The notes: generated by a model from the sequence alone, not told the origin. A stretch of 64,000 bases of DNA from SZUA-430 sp964483585 (GCA_964483585.1 CAZABH010000007.1:1-64000); one strand, 5' to 3'. Positions 24,768 to 33,998 are shown, counted from the first letter of the stretch. A program made the numbers and translations.

Positions 24768-27383
24768 ATGTCAAAAGTAAAAACAGTACGCACCGGATTG
24801 CTCGGTTCCGCGGCTGTGTTTGCGCTCATGGCCATTGCGCCGGCGCAAGCCTACGAGACGCAGTTTGGTGATGTTTCGATCACGTTTGACACGACGGTGT
24901 CGATGGGTGCGTCGATGCTTGTTCAGGACCGCGAGACGAGGTTCCTCCCCGAAGCGAACGGCGGGCCTGTTGACCCTCGCGCGGACCTTTCGCTGGGTGC
25001 GAATGTTGTCGGGACCGGCATTTTGGCGGCGTCTTTTGGCGGCGGCCCTGGCCTTCTGGGCGGCACGAACGTTTATACGAACAACGGCTACAACTGGGAC
25101 GGTTCGATCAACACGGACGACGGTCGCCTGAACTTTGACAAGGGTGACCTTATCGGCGCGAACGTGAAGGCGTCGCATGACCTGATTGTGTCGTGGCAGA
25201 ATTACAAGGTGTTTGCGCGCGCGGTCGGCTTTTATGACGTGATCATGAACGACAAGAATGTCGGCGATCACTCTCAGCTGACGGATGCGGCCCTTGGCGA
25301 CGTTGGCCGCAACTATGATCTTCTCGACCTGTTTGTGTCGGCTGACTACACGATTGGCGGCGACATTGGCGTGAACATCCGCGCCGGCAAGCAGGTGATC
25401 AACTGGGGTGAATCGACGTTCATCCAGAACGGCCTGAACGTCTTCAACCCGATTGACGTTGCAGCGATCCGCAAGCCTGGCTCTGAGATCAAGGAAGCGC
25501 TTGTTCCGGTGAACTCGGTGTTTGCGTCTGTTTCGCTTCCGATCAATGTGAGCCTTTCGGGCTGGTACGCGCTTGACTGGGAGCCGTTCGAGATCGACCC
25601 GTCGGGCACGCCGTTTTCTGGCGCTGACTCGATTGCACTTGGTTCGGGTGTTGGTGGCAACAACTCCTACAGCTTTGTGACGGCGAGCCCGTTTGGAGCC
25701 AACCGCCGCAATTGTACGGCGGCGGCAGGGTCGGGCACACGCTTTGTGCAGACGATCGGCCTCCTGAACGATCCGCTGTCTGGTACGGCGGCTTTGGGCA
25801 ACAACCGGCTTGAGTGTTCGGACAGCCCCTACGTGAACATGCTGACGCGTCTTCCCAATGGCCAGCACGAACTGATCCGCCTTGGGCAGATTGACGGTTC
25901 GGGCGGTCAGATCAATCTGTCTGGCGATGGCGTGACGGTTGGTGGCACGGGTGCCCTGTACCGCGGGGAAGACTATCAGGCCCGCGACGACGGCCAGTTT
26001 GGCATCAAGGCGACGCTGTTCGCTGAAGAGCTGAACGGCACCGAGTTCAGCTTCTACTACCAGAACTACCACAGCCGCCTTCCGCTTGTTCAGGTTGAGT
26101 CGAATGGCGTCCCAGCCGGCGATCTGAGCTTCTTCCTCAACACTGGCAACACGGAAGTCCGGACGGGCATCACGTCGCGCCAGTTGAACAACCTGGGTTG
26201 CGGCCTGACGAACCCGGCTCTGATTGGCCAGATCGCGGGTGCGGCTGGTTTGACGATGGCTGGTACGCTTGCCTTTGGTCTTCCGGCTGCGGCGCAGACG
26301 CAGATGGCGAACACGCCTGTGAACGACCCTGGCAACATTCTGCCGACGGCCGCGGCGACCCTTGCGGCGCTGTCGGGTGGCACGTTCACGCTGAACCCGA
26401 CCAACGGGTTCAAGAACCAGCTGGCGATTGCCCAGCTGAACTGCGCACTGACCTATTTCCAGTCGGGTCTTGTTGTTCCGGCGGGTTCACCGGCACCGAC
26501 GGTTCAGAGCTTTGACGGGGCTGAGTTTGTTCTTGGCAACACACCGGGCCAGGTCTCGGTTGTGTACCCTGAAGATCTTGAGGTGTTTGGCTTCTCGTTC
26601 AACACGACGGTTGGTTCGTGGGGCGTTCAGGCTGAAGCGACGTATCGTCCGGATGCGCCATTCCAGGTTGATACGGACAGCTTGACGATTGCGGCCCTTG
26701 TGAACGGTTGTACGTTCAACATGCTGTACGGCGCGGCGGGTCCGATTGTTGACGCGCTTGCGACGCCTGACGGTTCGGGTGTGAAGCCTTTCTGCGGTTC
26801 TCAGAATGGCCGCACGAATGGTGTGATCCGTAACGAAATGCTGACGGCTCAGGTTGGCACGACGGCCCAGTTCACCGGTTCGGACTGGTTCATTGATGCC
26901 CTTGGTGCGGATATCGGCACCTTGGTGACGGAAGTTGGCATGGTTTACGTGAACGGCGTTGAGAGCACGTGGATCTCGAACGGCGGTGCCAACAAGGCGC
27001 AGTACCAGAACACGGGCTGCAACGGCACCGACCTTCCGGGAGCAGGCATCCTTGGTCTGGACGTCAAGGCCAGCGCCCAGTGCCGCCCGACCGACTTCTC
27101 CGCAGGTCTCGTCGCGCTGTTCACGTGGCAGTATAACAACTTCCTCGACACAGGCTTCGCGGTCAGCCCACGCATCGTCTACAGCTACGACTTCGAAGGT
27201 ACGACAGCGGCTCCGTACAGCAACTACCTGGAAGATCGCCAGGCGATTAACCTTGGTGTTGACGGCACGCTGAACAACAACCTCCGGGTGGGTGTGAGCT
27301 ACTCGAACTTCTTCGGTGGCCACATCAATAACAAGTCTAGCGATCGGGACTTCGCTGCAGTCTCGGCCAGCTATTCGTTCTAA
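24768..27383 (+). CDS. DUF1302-family outer-membrane-type protein, copy 2
   Basis: 871 residues. The signal peptide differs from copy 1 (MSKVKTVRTGLLGSAAVFAL..., cleavage near PAQA-Y), but the mature protein is the same except for Val instead of Ile in the final FAAVSASYSF. The last codons differ synonymously from copy 1 (for example CTATTCGTTC against CTACTCATTC), so the identity block stops inside the gene. The barrel-like composition and terminal Phe are as in copy 1. The DUF1329 gene follows after 50 bp without a terminator between them, so copy 2 and DUF1329 are likely one transcript. Confidence 0.85.
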   Translation: MSKVKTVRTGLLGSAAVFALMAIAPAQAYETQFGDVSITFDTTVSMGASMLVQDRETRFLPEANGGPVDPRADLSLGANVVGTGILAASFGGGPGLLGGTNVYTNNGYNWDGSINTDDGRLNFDKGDLIGANVKASHDLIVSWQNYKVFARAVGFYDVIMNDKNVGDHSQLTDAALGDVGRNYDLLDLFVSADYTIGGDIGVNIRAGKQVINWGESTFIQNGLNVFNPIDVAAIRKPGSEIKEALVPVNSVFASVSLPINVSLSGWYALDWEPFEIDPSGTPFSGADSIALGSGVGGNNSYSFVTASPFGANRRNCTAAAGSGTRFVQTIGLLNDPLSGTAALGNNRLECSDSPYVNMLTRLPNGQHELIRLGQIDGSGGQINLSGDGVTVGGTGALYRGEDYQARDDGQFGIKATLFAEELNGTEFSFYYQNYHSRLPLVQVESNGVPAGDLSFFLNTGNTEVRTGITSRQLNNLGCGLTNPALIGQIAGAAGLTMAGTLAFGLPAAAQTQMANTPVNDPGNILPTAAATLAALSGGTFTLNPTNGFKNQLAIAQLNCALTYFQSGLVVPAGSPAPTVQSFDGAEFVLGNTPGQVSVVYPEDLEVFGFSFNTTVGSWGVQAEATYRPDAPFQVDTDSLTIAALVNGCTFNMLYGAAGPIVDALATPDGSGVKPFCGSQNGRTNGVIRNEMLTAQVGTTAQFTGSDWFIDALGADIGTLVTEVGMVYVNGVESTWISNGGANKAQYQNTGCNGTDLPGAGILGLDVKASAQCRPTDFSAGLVALFTWQYNNFLDTGFAVSPRIVYSYDFEGTTAAPYSNYLEDRQAINLGVDGTLNNNLRVGVSYSNFFGGHINNKSSDRDFAAVSASYSF
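24841..27352 (+). repeat. 2512-bp long direct repeat, copy B (DUF1302 body)
   Basis: Second copy of 21827-24338, offset 3014 bp. Homologous recombination between copies would delete one gene and the intervening terminator and leader, leaving a single in-frame DUF1302 gene. Confidence 0.92.
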
Positions 27384-27433
27384 CGGCGGGGGCTAACCGC
27401 AACGGACCTTGAATTAGGTGGAGGAAACTTACA

Positions 27434-28819
27434 GTGACTAAGACAAGACTCTTGCTTACGGCTACAGCCCTGACGTTCATTGCGACGTCTGGCGCCTGGG
27501 CCAAGGCCCCCGCAAGTGAAGTTGCCAAGCTTGGCTCTTCGCTTACGCCGATGGGAAGCGAAATGGCAGGCACGCCGGACGGTGAAATTCCGGCGTGGAC
27601 CGGGGGGCTGACCTCCCCGCCGCCGGGTGTTAACTACGACCCGAAGAAAATGAACCCGCCGAATCCGTTTGCCGCGGATCAGCCGAAGTTCACGATCACG
27701 GGCGCCAACATGGGCCAGTACGAGGGCAAGCTGACGGACGGCCACAAGGCCCTCCTCAAGAAGTTCAGCTCGTATAAGATGAAGGTCTACCAGTCTCGCC
27801 GCACCTGCGCGCTGCCGCAGTACGCGTACGACGCTGCGAAGTTCAACGCCGCCAATGCGGACCTGACGCCGGATGGCGATGGCATCAAGAACTTCAAGGT
27901 TGGTCTTCCGTTCCCGATCCTGGAAAGCAACCCGACCCGGGCGGCTCAACAGCTGATCATGAACAAGCGCTTCTCGTTCCGTGGCTTCAAGACGACCCGC
28001 CAGTTCTCGGCGGCTCCCGTCCAGTCGAACGGCTCGTACAACCTTCTGGTCGTTCAGGACGAAGCCATCTTCCGTTATGCCAACCCCGCGGTTGCAAGCT
28101 CGGATGCCCTGAACAACATTGGTCTGCTCTACATCGCCAACACCATCTCGCCGCCGCGTCTGGCTGGCAACGTGGTTCTGGTGCACGAGTCGATCAACGC
28201 GCAGGTTGAACCCCGCAAGGCATGGTCGTACAGCCCCGGCACGCGTCGCGTTCGCCGCGCGCCGGACATCGCGTACGACAATCCGGGCACCAACACGGAC
28301 GGTATGTCGACGTCGGACTCGTTTGACGGGTTCAACGGCGCCCTCGACCGTTACGACTGGTCGCTCAAGGGCAAGAGCGTGAAGTATATCGCTTACAACT
28401 CGTACGATCTGCTCAACGTGAAGTACAAGAACCTGATCAAGCCGCAGCACATCGATCAGGAGCCGGTTCGCTACGAGCCGCATCGTGTCTACACGGTTGA
28501 GGCCAAGCTGAAGGCAAGCGCTCGTCACGTCTATGCTCGTCGCGTCATCACCATGGACGAGGACGCGCAGGTCGTGAACGTCGCAGAAAACTACGATGGT
28601 CGCGGTCAGCTGTGGCGCGTCCAGGAAGTCCCGCTGGTCAACGCGTACCACGTTCCGCACTGCGGCACGGGCGCGATGGAACTGGTGTATGACCTCCTGT
28701 CCTCGCGTTACCTGGCCCTGTCGATGCGCGCCGAGGAGCCGCCGGTCAACTACTTCGCCGACGAACTCCAGGAAAGCCGCTACACGCCGGAAGCCATTCG
28801 TTCGCTCGGCGTCCGCTAA
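27434..28819 (+). CDS. DUF1329-family secreted protein
   Basis: 461 residues from GTG 27434, well supported by GGAGGAAA six bases upstream. Signal peptide ends near GAWA-K (residue 23). The mature N-terminus LGSSLTPMGSEMAGTPDGEIPAWTGGL is the characteristic DUF1329 opening, and later parts such as YSPGTRRVRRAPDIAYDNP and FDGFNGALDRYDW fit the family, whose fold resembles periplasmic lipoprotein-sorting (LolA/LolB-like) proteins. DUF1302 and DUF1329 genes are regular neighbours across Proteobacteria. Probable role: periplasmic or outer-membrane partner of the DUF1302 proteins; the cargo is unknown. Confidence 0.88.
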   Translation: MTKTRLLLTATALTFIATSGAWAKAPASEVAKLGSSLTPMGSEMAGTPDGEIPAWTGGLTSPPPGVNYDPKKMNPPNPFAADQPKFTITGANMGQYEGKLTDGHKALLKKFSSYKMKVYQSRRTCALPQYAYDAAKFNAANADLTPDGDGIKNFKVGLPFPILESNPTRAAQQLIMNKRFSFRGFKTTRQFSAAPVQSNGSYNLLVVQDEAIFRYANPAVASSDALNNIGLLYIANTISPPRLAGNVVLVHESINAQVEPRKAWSYSPGTRRVRRAPDIAYDNPGTNTDGMSTSDSFDGFNGALDRYDWSLKGKSVKYIAYNSYDLLNVKYKNLIKPQHIDQEPVRYEPHRVYTVEAKLKASARHVYARRVITMDEDAQVVNVAENYDGRGQLWRVQEVPLVNAYHVPHCGTGAMELVYDLLSSRYLALSMRAEEPPVNYFADELQESRYTPEAIRSLGVR

Positions 28820-28845
28820 ACGAACGACTGCCTGATTGAAGTGTG

Positions 28846-28883
28846 GGCCGGTCTCCTGATTGCTGGAGGCCGGCCTTGTTTTT
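28846..28883 (+). terminator. rho-independent terminator after DUF1329
   Basis: Stem GGCCGGTCTCC / GGAGGCCGGCC (one G-T wobble) with an 8-nt loop, followed by TTGTTTTT. Confidence 0.88.
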
Positions 28884-28903
28884 CGCTCTGGAGATAATGA
28901 TCG

Positions 28904-30040
28904 ATGAAGTGGTCAAGGCTCGGATCCTCCGCAGCTCTCTCGCTAGCCCTCGCAATGTGCGCCGTGGTCGCCATTCCGCAATTGGCCGGGGCAGTGGTTC
29001 CGCCGAAGGGCGGGGAGGCCGTGAAGTCAAAGCTGGCAGTCGAATCCCTGTTGCTTGGCGTTACCCGCGCAGGCAGCCGCTTGGTAGCCGTGGGTGAGTT
29101 CGGCAACGTTGTCCTGTCAGACGACAATGGCAAGACCTGGCGCCAGGCCAACAAAGTGCCAACGACTATCACGCTGACTTCGGTGTTCTTCGTGAGCGAC
29201 AAGAAAGGCTGGGCCGTGGGCCACGATGCCTGGATTATCACGACGGATGACGGCGGCGAGAACTGGACCAAGCAGCTTGGCGGCGGCGAAGAATTCGCCG
29301 ATGCGGCGCTCTTGTCGGTTTATTTTACCGACGCACTGAACGGCTTTGCAGTGGGCGCGTTCAACCGAACCATTTCGACGACGGACGGCGGCAAGACATG
29401 GGTCAGCCGCGATACGCTGATGCCCCCGCGCGAGCCTTCGAAGGCCCCCGCAGGGCAGGAAGATTCGCTCGATGATGTGTCAACCAAGGCCGCCACATCC
29501 GAGAACGACCCTTTCGCGCGCACCGGCGCGGACGAAAACCATTTGAACGCCATCTTCAGTGGGCCTGACGCAAACACGCTCTACATTGCCGCCGAAGGTG
29601 GCGCGGTGTTCAAGTCAGTCGACACGGGCAAGACCTGGAAGAAGCTCTACACCGGCTACATCGGATCGTTCTGGGGTGGTTTTACGGCGAAGGACGGCGC
29701 GGTTTATCTGACGGGCATGCGCGGCAACATCTGGCGTTCGACCGATGGTGGCACGACATTCACGGCTCTCGACACCAAGGGCGCCGACCAGTCGATCGCA
29801 AGCGGCCTGCAGCTTGCCGACGGCAGCATGGTTTTCGTTGGTCTTGGTGGTCAGGTCCTTTACACGGAGGATGGCGTGAATTTCACGCTGACCTATCGGC
29901 CGGATCGCAAAGGGCTGAATGCGCTGATCCAGGACACAGACGCACTCTACGTGTTTGGCGAGGCCGGAGTGCAGAAGCAGTCGATGAAGCCCGTGAAGGA
30001 AGAGATCGAAGTTCCGATCGTCGCTGACGCTCCACAGTAA
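28904..30040 (+). CDS. YCF48/BNR-like beta-propeller protein, exported
   Basis: 378 residues with a signal peptide ending near AGA-V (residue 30). Five Asp-box repeats are visible: SDDNGKTW (72-79), TDDGGENW (114-121), TTDGGKTW (159-166), SVDTGKTW (238-245) and STDGGTTF (279-286), consistent with a six- or seven-bladed propeller. YCF48/Hcf136 proteins assist assembly in photosystem II, but bacterial homologues next to DUF1302/DUF1329 genes occur widely outside phototrophs, often with an RND (MMPL) exporter. No such exporter is in this window. A periplasmic scaffold or assembly role is inferred. It has its own terminators on both sides. Confidence 0.87.
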   Translation: MKWSRLGSSAALSLALAMCAVVAIPQLAGAVVPPKGGEAVKSKLAVESLLLGVTRAGSRLVAVGEFGNVVLSDDNGKTWRQANKVPTTITLTSVFFVSDKKGWAVGHDAWIITTDDGGENWTKQLGGGEEFADAALLSVYFTDALNGFAVGAFNRTISTTDGGKTWVSRDTLMPPREPSKAPAGQEDSLDDVSTKAATSENDPFARTGADENHLNAIFSGPDANTLYIAAEGGAVFKSVDTGKTWKKLYTGYIGSFWGGFTAKDGAVYLTGMRGNIWRSTDGGTTFTALDTKGADQSIASGLQLADGSMVFVGLGGQVLYTEDGVNFTLTYRPDRKGLNALIQDTDALYVFGEAGVQKQSMKPVKEEIEVPIVADAPQ

Positions 30041-30066
30041 GTTTCTGTTCATTGACACAAGTCTTT

Positions 30067-30101
30067 GACGCCGGCGCCTCCTGACGCTGGCGTCATTTTT
30101 T
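30067..30101 (+). terminator. rho-independent terminator after the YCF48-like gene
   Basis: Stem GACGCCGGCG / CGCTGGCGTC (one mismatch or wobble) with loop CCTCCTGA, followed by ATTTTTTAT. Confidence 0.85.
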
Positions 30102-30171
30102 ATTGCCACCGTCAAATTTCCGCTTACTCTCTTCTGGCAAAACGGCGTCAGGACAACGAGGGAGCAAGCGC

Positions 30172-31296
30172 ATGTCGGACTTGGGCAACATCACGAAGGA
30201 TCCCGCGTACAACGCAGTCGATCCAACCGATTTCAAATCCATGCTCGATGTCGATCGATACAACGCGCGCTCGACCGCCTTCGACAAGATCATCTCGGCC
30301 ACCCACGATCATTTCTGGGATCCGCTCGACACCAAGTACATCGACTTCAGCGAGAAATTCGACATAGAGAAGGATTACATGGTCGACCCCGCGCTCATGA
30401 CCGAGCTGCGGACCGCCGTGGGCGACAAGCTCGACGAGCGTGGCAAGATCAAGCTGACCAACCTCAACACGCTTTGGTCCTTCTCCTCGATCCTGCATGG
30501 CGAGCAAGGCGCGCTCTCGCTTTCGGCCTCACTATGCCACATCCTGCGTGATCCGGGTGCCCAGGAATATGCAGCCAACCAGACCCGTGAAGAGGCGCGT
30601 CATGTCACCGGATTTGCCCGTTACATCCAGGCCCGTTGGGGCAAGCCGGCACCGGTTGGACCGGCGCTGGGCGGTCTCCTGACCGAACTCGTGACCAGCC
30701 CGCTGGTGTGGAAGAAGCTTGTCGGCATGCAGATGCTGGTCGAGGGGCTCGCCATGGGCGCATTCGCCACCTTCTACCAGAAGGGCCGCGACCCGCTGAT
30801 GGTCCGCCTCTGCCAGCTGGTGATGACGGATGAGGCTTTCCATCACAAGTTCGGCAAGATCTGGGCCGACCGCACGATCCCCTTCGTCTCGAAGGCCGAG
30901 GCCGAGAAGATCGAGGACTGGGCGTGGGAAGTCTTTCAGGTTCTCCTGTTCAACCTGGCAAGCCCCGACCAGAAGGGCTGGATCTATCGCGAACTCGGCC
31001 TCGATCCGGTCTGGGTGCAGCAGGCCTTCATGGAAGCCCTGACCGACGCCGAGATCCGCAAGGAACTGCAGGAATCGACGAACATCTTCCGTGTCCTGAT
31101 CAAGACGTTGCTCAAGGCAGGCATCATCACGGATCGCACGCGCAACAACTACGCGGCCTATATCGACATGGCAGAGCTCCATGCCGAAGGCGACCGCATG
31201 GTGGGCGACGATATCGCCGAGGAAGGCATTCGCTATCTCATGAAACTTAATGGTGGCACAGTGCTGCGCACACCCGCCACGATCGCTGCCGAATAG
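30172..31296 (+). CDS. ferritin-like diiron-carboxylate protein, paralogue 1
   Basis: 374 residues from ATG 30172 (GAGGGAGC upstream). A complete diiron ligand set with canonical spacing is visible: Glu111 (HGEQ), Glu141 and His144 (EEARH), Glu191 (LVEG), Glu221 and His224 (DEAFHH). Each half is E-x29-ExxH, as in ferritin-like oxidases, oxygenases and desaturases. There is no signal peptide, so it is cytosolic. It pairs with a close paralogue 13 bp downstream. The size and helix pattern suggest an oxygenase or oxidase rather than an iron store. Substrate unknown; the neighbouring acyl-CoA operon suggests a lipid or hydrocarbon. Confidence 0.8.
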   Translation: MSDLGNITKDPAYNAVDPTDFKSMLDVDRYNARSTAFDKIISATHDHFWDPLDTKYIDFSEKFDIEKDYMVDPALMTELRTAVGDKLDERGKIKLTNLNTLWSFSSILHGEQGALSLSASLCHILRDPGAQEYAANQTREEARHVTGFARYIQARWGKPAPVGPALGGLLTELVTSPLVWKKLVGMQMLVEGLAMGAFATFYQKGRDPLMVRLCQLVMTDEAFHHKFGKIWADRTIPFVSKAEAEKIEDWAWEVFQVLLFNLASPDQKGWIYRELGLDPVWVQQAFMEALTDAEIRKELQESTNIFRVLIKTLLKAGIITDRTRNNYAAYIDMAELHAEGDRMVGDDIAEEGIRYLMKLNGGTVLRTPATIAAE

Positions 31297-31309
31297 GAGA
31301 ACTTGACCC

Positions 31310-32425
31310 ATGGCCAACATCACCAAGGACGCTGCATACGACGCCGTCGCACCCGACGACTTCGCCTCCATGATGCGGGTTGACCGGTACAACGCACGTT
31401 CGACCGCCTTCGACAAGATCATCTCCGCGACCCACGACCATTTCTGGGATCCGCTCGACCCGAAATACATCGACTTCACGACGCCGTTCGATCTCGAGAA
31501 CGAGTACATCATGCCTCCATTCCTCAATCTCGACCTTCAGACCGAGATTGGCGAGCGCCTGACAGAGAAGCAGAAGATCCGTCTGGTCAATGCCTCCACC
31601 CATTGGGGCCTGTCCTCGATCCTCCATGGAGAGCAGGGCGCATTATCGCTCTCAGCCTCGCTGTGCCATGTCCTGCGTGACCCGGGTGCCCAGGAATACG
31701 CCGCCAACCAGACGCGAGAGGAAGCCCGCCACGTCACGGGTTTTGCGATGTACATCCGCGCGCGCTGGGGCAAACCCTTGGCCGTCGGCCCGGCGCTCGG
31801 TGGCCTGCTCACCGAGATGGTGCTCTCGCCCTTCGTCTGGAAGAAGCTGGTAGGCATGCAGATGCTGGTCGAAGGCCTCGCCATGGGTGCGTTCGCCACC
31901 AACTACCAGTATACGAACGACCCGCTTCTCAAGCGCCTCAGCCAGCTCGTCATGACCGACGAAGCCTTCCACCACAAGTTCGGGAAGATCTGGGCCGACC
32001 GCACCATTCCGCACCTGTCCGAGGAAGAGCGCAACCTGATCGAGGACTGGGCAGCCCAGGTCTTCACAGGCCTTCTCTTCAACCTCGGCAGCCCCGAGCA
32101 GAAGAAGGTCATCTACGCCGAATTCGGCATCGAGTGGGAGTGGGCGCAGGCCGCCTTCCGCGAGGCCTTCACCAGCGCCCGCGTGCGTGAGCGCCTAAAG
32201 GACCCGACCAACATCTTCCGCGTGCTGATCAAGACGCTCTTGAAGGCCGGCATCATCACCGACCGCACGCGTGGCGTCTATGCAGCCTTCGTCGACATGG
32301 CCGAACTGCACAGGGAAGGCGACCGCATGATAGGCGACGACATCGCGGAAGAGGGCATCAAGTACCTCATGCAGCTGAACGGCGGCCAGGGACGCACACC
32401 CTTCGGATTGGCCGCCGCCGAGTAG
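31310..32425 (+). CDS. ferritin-like diiron-carboxylate protein, paralogue 2
   Basis: 371 residues, roughly two-thirds identical to paralogue 1 along its whole length (shared openings RYNARSTAFDKIISATHDHF and SASLCH.LRDPGAQEYAANQ). Its diiron ligands are all present with the same spacing: Glu108, Glu138/His141, Glu188, Glu218/His221. Only 13 bp separate the genes, so they are co-transcribed and may form a heterodimer, as in some R2-like proteins, or have different substrates. Divergence is concentrated at the N-terminal 60-90 region and the C-terminus. A strong terminator follows. Confidence 0.8.
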   Translation: MANITKDAAYDAVAPDDFASMMRVDRYNARSTAFDKIISATHDHFWDPLDPKYIDFTTPFDLENEYIMPPFLNLDLQTEIGERLTEKQKIRLVNASTHWGLSSILHGEQGALSLSASLCHVLRDPGAQEYAANQTREEARHVTGFAMYIRARWGKPLAVGPALGGLLTEMVLSPFVWKKLVGMQMLVEGLAMGAFATNYQYTNDPLLKRLSQLVMTDEAFHHKFGKIWADRTIPHLSEEERNLIEDWAAQVFTGLLFNLGSPEQKKVIYAEFGIEWEWAQAAFREAFTSARVRERLKDPTNIFRVLIKTLLKAGIITDRTRGVYAAFVDMAELHREGDRMIGDDIAEEGIKYLMQLNGGQGRTPFGLAAAE

Positions 32426-32451
32426 GCCGGGGCACAAGTGCTTGATCTCGC

Positions 32452-32482
32452 GGGCGGCGCTGGCAATAGCGCCGCCCTTTTT
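32452..32482 (+). terminator. rho-independent terminator after the diiron pair
   Basis: Perfect stem GGGCGGCGCT / AGCGCCGCCC with a 6-nt loop and TTTTT. Confidence 0.92.
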
Positions 32483-32562
32483 CATCAGGAACGCATGCCC
32501 CTTGCGCCCGGCGTCAGCCTGCATGCATCCTCGAGTCCATGGCAACGCAGGACGGCAGGGCG

Positions 32563-33354
32563 ATGGATTACGCAAGCTACGAACGCATCCGCGCGACAAG
32601 GTCAGGTCGCGTCCTCACGCTTACGCTCTTCAACCCTTCACGCATGAATGCCGTCGACGGGCGGATGCACCACGAGCTCGCCGACATCTTCTATGACGTC
32701 CAGGAAGACGACAGCGTCGATCTCGTCGTGCTGCAGGGCGAGGGCAACGCCTTCTCGGCCGGTGGCGATATCGAATGGATGCGTGATGCCGCAGCCGGCA
32801 AGACCCAGGGCCCGACGACGGTTGAAGGCAAGAAGATCATCTTTGGCCTTCTCGACCTCGAGAAGCCCATCATCGCCAAAGTACGAGGCCCCGCCATCGG
32901 GCTGGGCTGCACCATCGCGCTCTTCTGTGACGTGATCTTCGCGTCCGACACCGCCCGCTTCGCCGACCCGCACGTCAAAGTCGGCGTCGTGGCCGGCGAC
33001 GGCGGCGCCGTGATCTGGCCCCAGCTTGTGGGCTATGCCCGCGCCAAGGAATACCTGATGACGGGCGACCCGATCCCCGCCCGCGAGGCCGAGCGCATCG
33101 GCCTGGTCAACCACGTCGTCCCCGACGCCGAGCTCGATGCGCGGGTCGACGCCTTCGTAGCAAAACTCGCTGCCGGCGCCCCGCAGGCCATCAAATACAC
33201 CAAGGTCGCCGTCAACCTGCGCCTGAAGGAAATCGCCCACACCATCCTCGACGCCTCCATGGCCTACGAGATGCTGACCTTCGCCACCAGCGATCACCGC
33301 GAGGCCGTGGCCTCGTTCCTCGAGAAGCGCAAGCCCGTCTTCACCGGCCGATGA
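32563..33354 (+). CDS. enoyl-CoA hydratase/isomerase family protein
   Basis: 263 residues from ATG 32563 (AGGA ten bases upstream); ATG 32539 has no Shine-Dalgarno. Crotonase-fold landmarks are the oxyanion-hole segments GEGNAFSAGGDIEWM and KVRGPAIGLGCTIALFCDVIFAS, followed by FADPHVKVGVVAGDGGAVIWPQLVG. It would hydrate or isomerise enoyl-CoA in fatty-acid-like beta-oxidation. It is the first gene of an operon whose members overlap by ATGA: alkB, two acyl-CoA dehydrogenase-fold genes and dapB. The position just after the diiron pair suggests related metabolism, but a terminator lies between. Confidence 0.9.
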   Translation: MDYASYERIRATRSGRVLTLTLFNPSRMNAVDGRMHHELADIFYDVQEDDSVDLVVLQGEGNAFSAGGDIEWMRDAAAGKTQGPTTVEGKKIIFGLLDLEKPIIAKVRGPAIGLGCTIALFCDVIFASDTARFADPHVKVGVVAGDGGAVIWPQLVGYARAKEYLMTGDPIPAREAERIGLVNHVVPDAELDARVDAFVAKLAAGAPQAIKYTKVAVNLRLKEIAHTILDASMAYEMLTFATSDHREAVASFLEKRKPVFTGR

Positions 33355-33998
33355 GCCTTCTCTTCCCCGAGCCGGATATCGACCTGCCACCCGGCACGCG
33401 CCTGTTCCGCAGGCAATTGTCGAACGAGGCACAGCGTGGGATCCTCGATGAGGTCGCCCGCATCATGGAGGAGGCGCCGCCCGTCCGCCTGCAGATGCCG
33501 ACGGGCCCCTACATGATCAACCGCCTGACGAATTGCGGCGAGCTCGGCTGGATGTCCGACCGCAAGGGTTACCGCTACGAACCCCTGCATCCGGTCACCG
33601 GACGCCCCTGGCCTCCGATCCCCGCCATGGTTCGCAGCCTCGCCGTGGACCTCGCCCGCGAAAGCGGCTTTGCCTTCGCGCCCGACGCCTGCCTCGTCAA
33701 CATCTACGAGGCAGACGGCCGGCTCAGCCTCCACCGCGACCACGATGAGGCCGACTTTGCCTGGCCCATCGTCTCGTTCTCGTTCGGCAATGACGCCGTC
33801 TTCCAGCTGGGTGGCATGACCCGCACGGGCCCGACGCTTGCGTTTACCCTGAACGCGGGCGACATCCTCGTCCTCGGCGGTGAAAGCCGCTTGCGCTATC
33901 ATGGCGTGCGTCGCATACGTGCAGGCACCGCGCCGTTTTCACATCCGGTCGTGCCCGAAAACGGACGCATCAATCTCACACTTCGTCAGGCCCGATGA
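33351..33998 (+). CDS. alkB: AlkB-type 2-oxoglutarate/Fe(II) dioxygenase
   Basis: 215 residues. The facial triad is His128 and Asp130 (LSLHRDHDEAD) and His184 (RYHGV), and the 2-oxoglutarate-binding RxNxTxR is Arg206-Asn208-Thr210-Arg212 (GRINLTLRQ). GYRYEPLHPVTGRPWPPIP and VNIYEADGRLSLH are typical of E. coli-type AlkB, which reverses N-alkyl damage such as 1-methyladenine in DNA and RNA. Its start overlaps the hydratase stop and its stop overlaps the next start. Finding a repair enzyme inside an acyl-CoA operon is unusual; no Ada-type regulator is in the window. Confidence 0.92.
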   Translation: MSLLFPEPDIDLPPGTRLFRRQLSNEAQRGILDEVARIMEEAPPVRLQMPTGPYMINRLTNCGELGWMSDRKGYRYEPLHPVTGRPWPPIPAMVRSLAVDLARESGFAFAPDACLVNIYEADGRLSLHRDHDEADFAWPIVSFSFGNDAVFQLGGMTRTGPTLAFTLNAGDILVLGGESRLRYHGVRRIRAGTAPFSHPVVPENGRINLTLRQAR

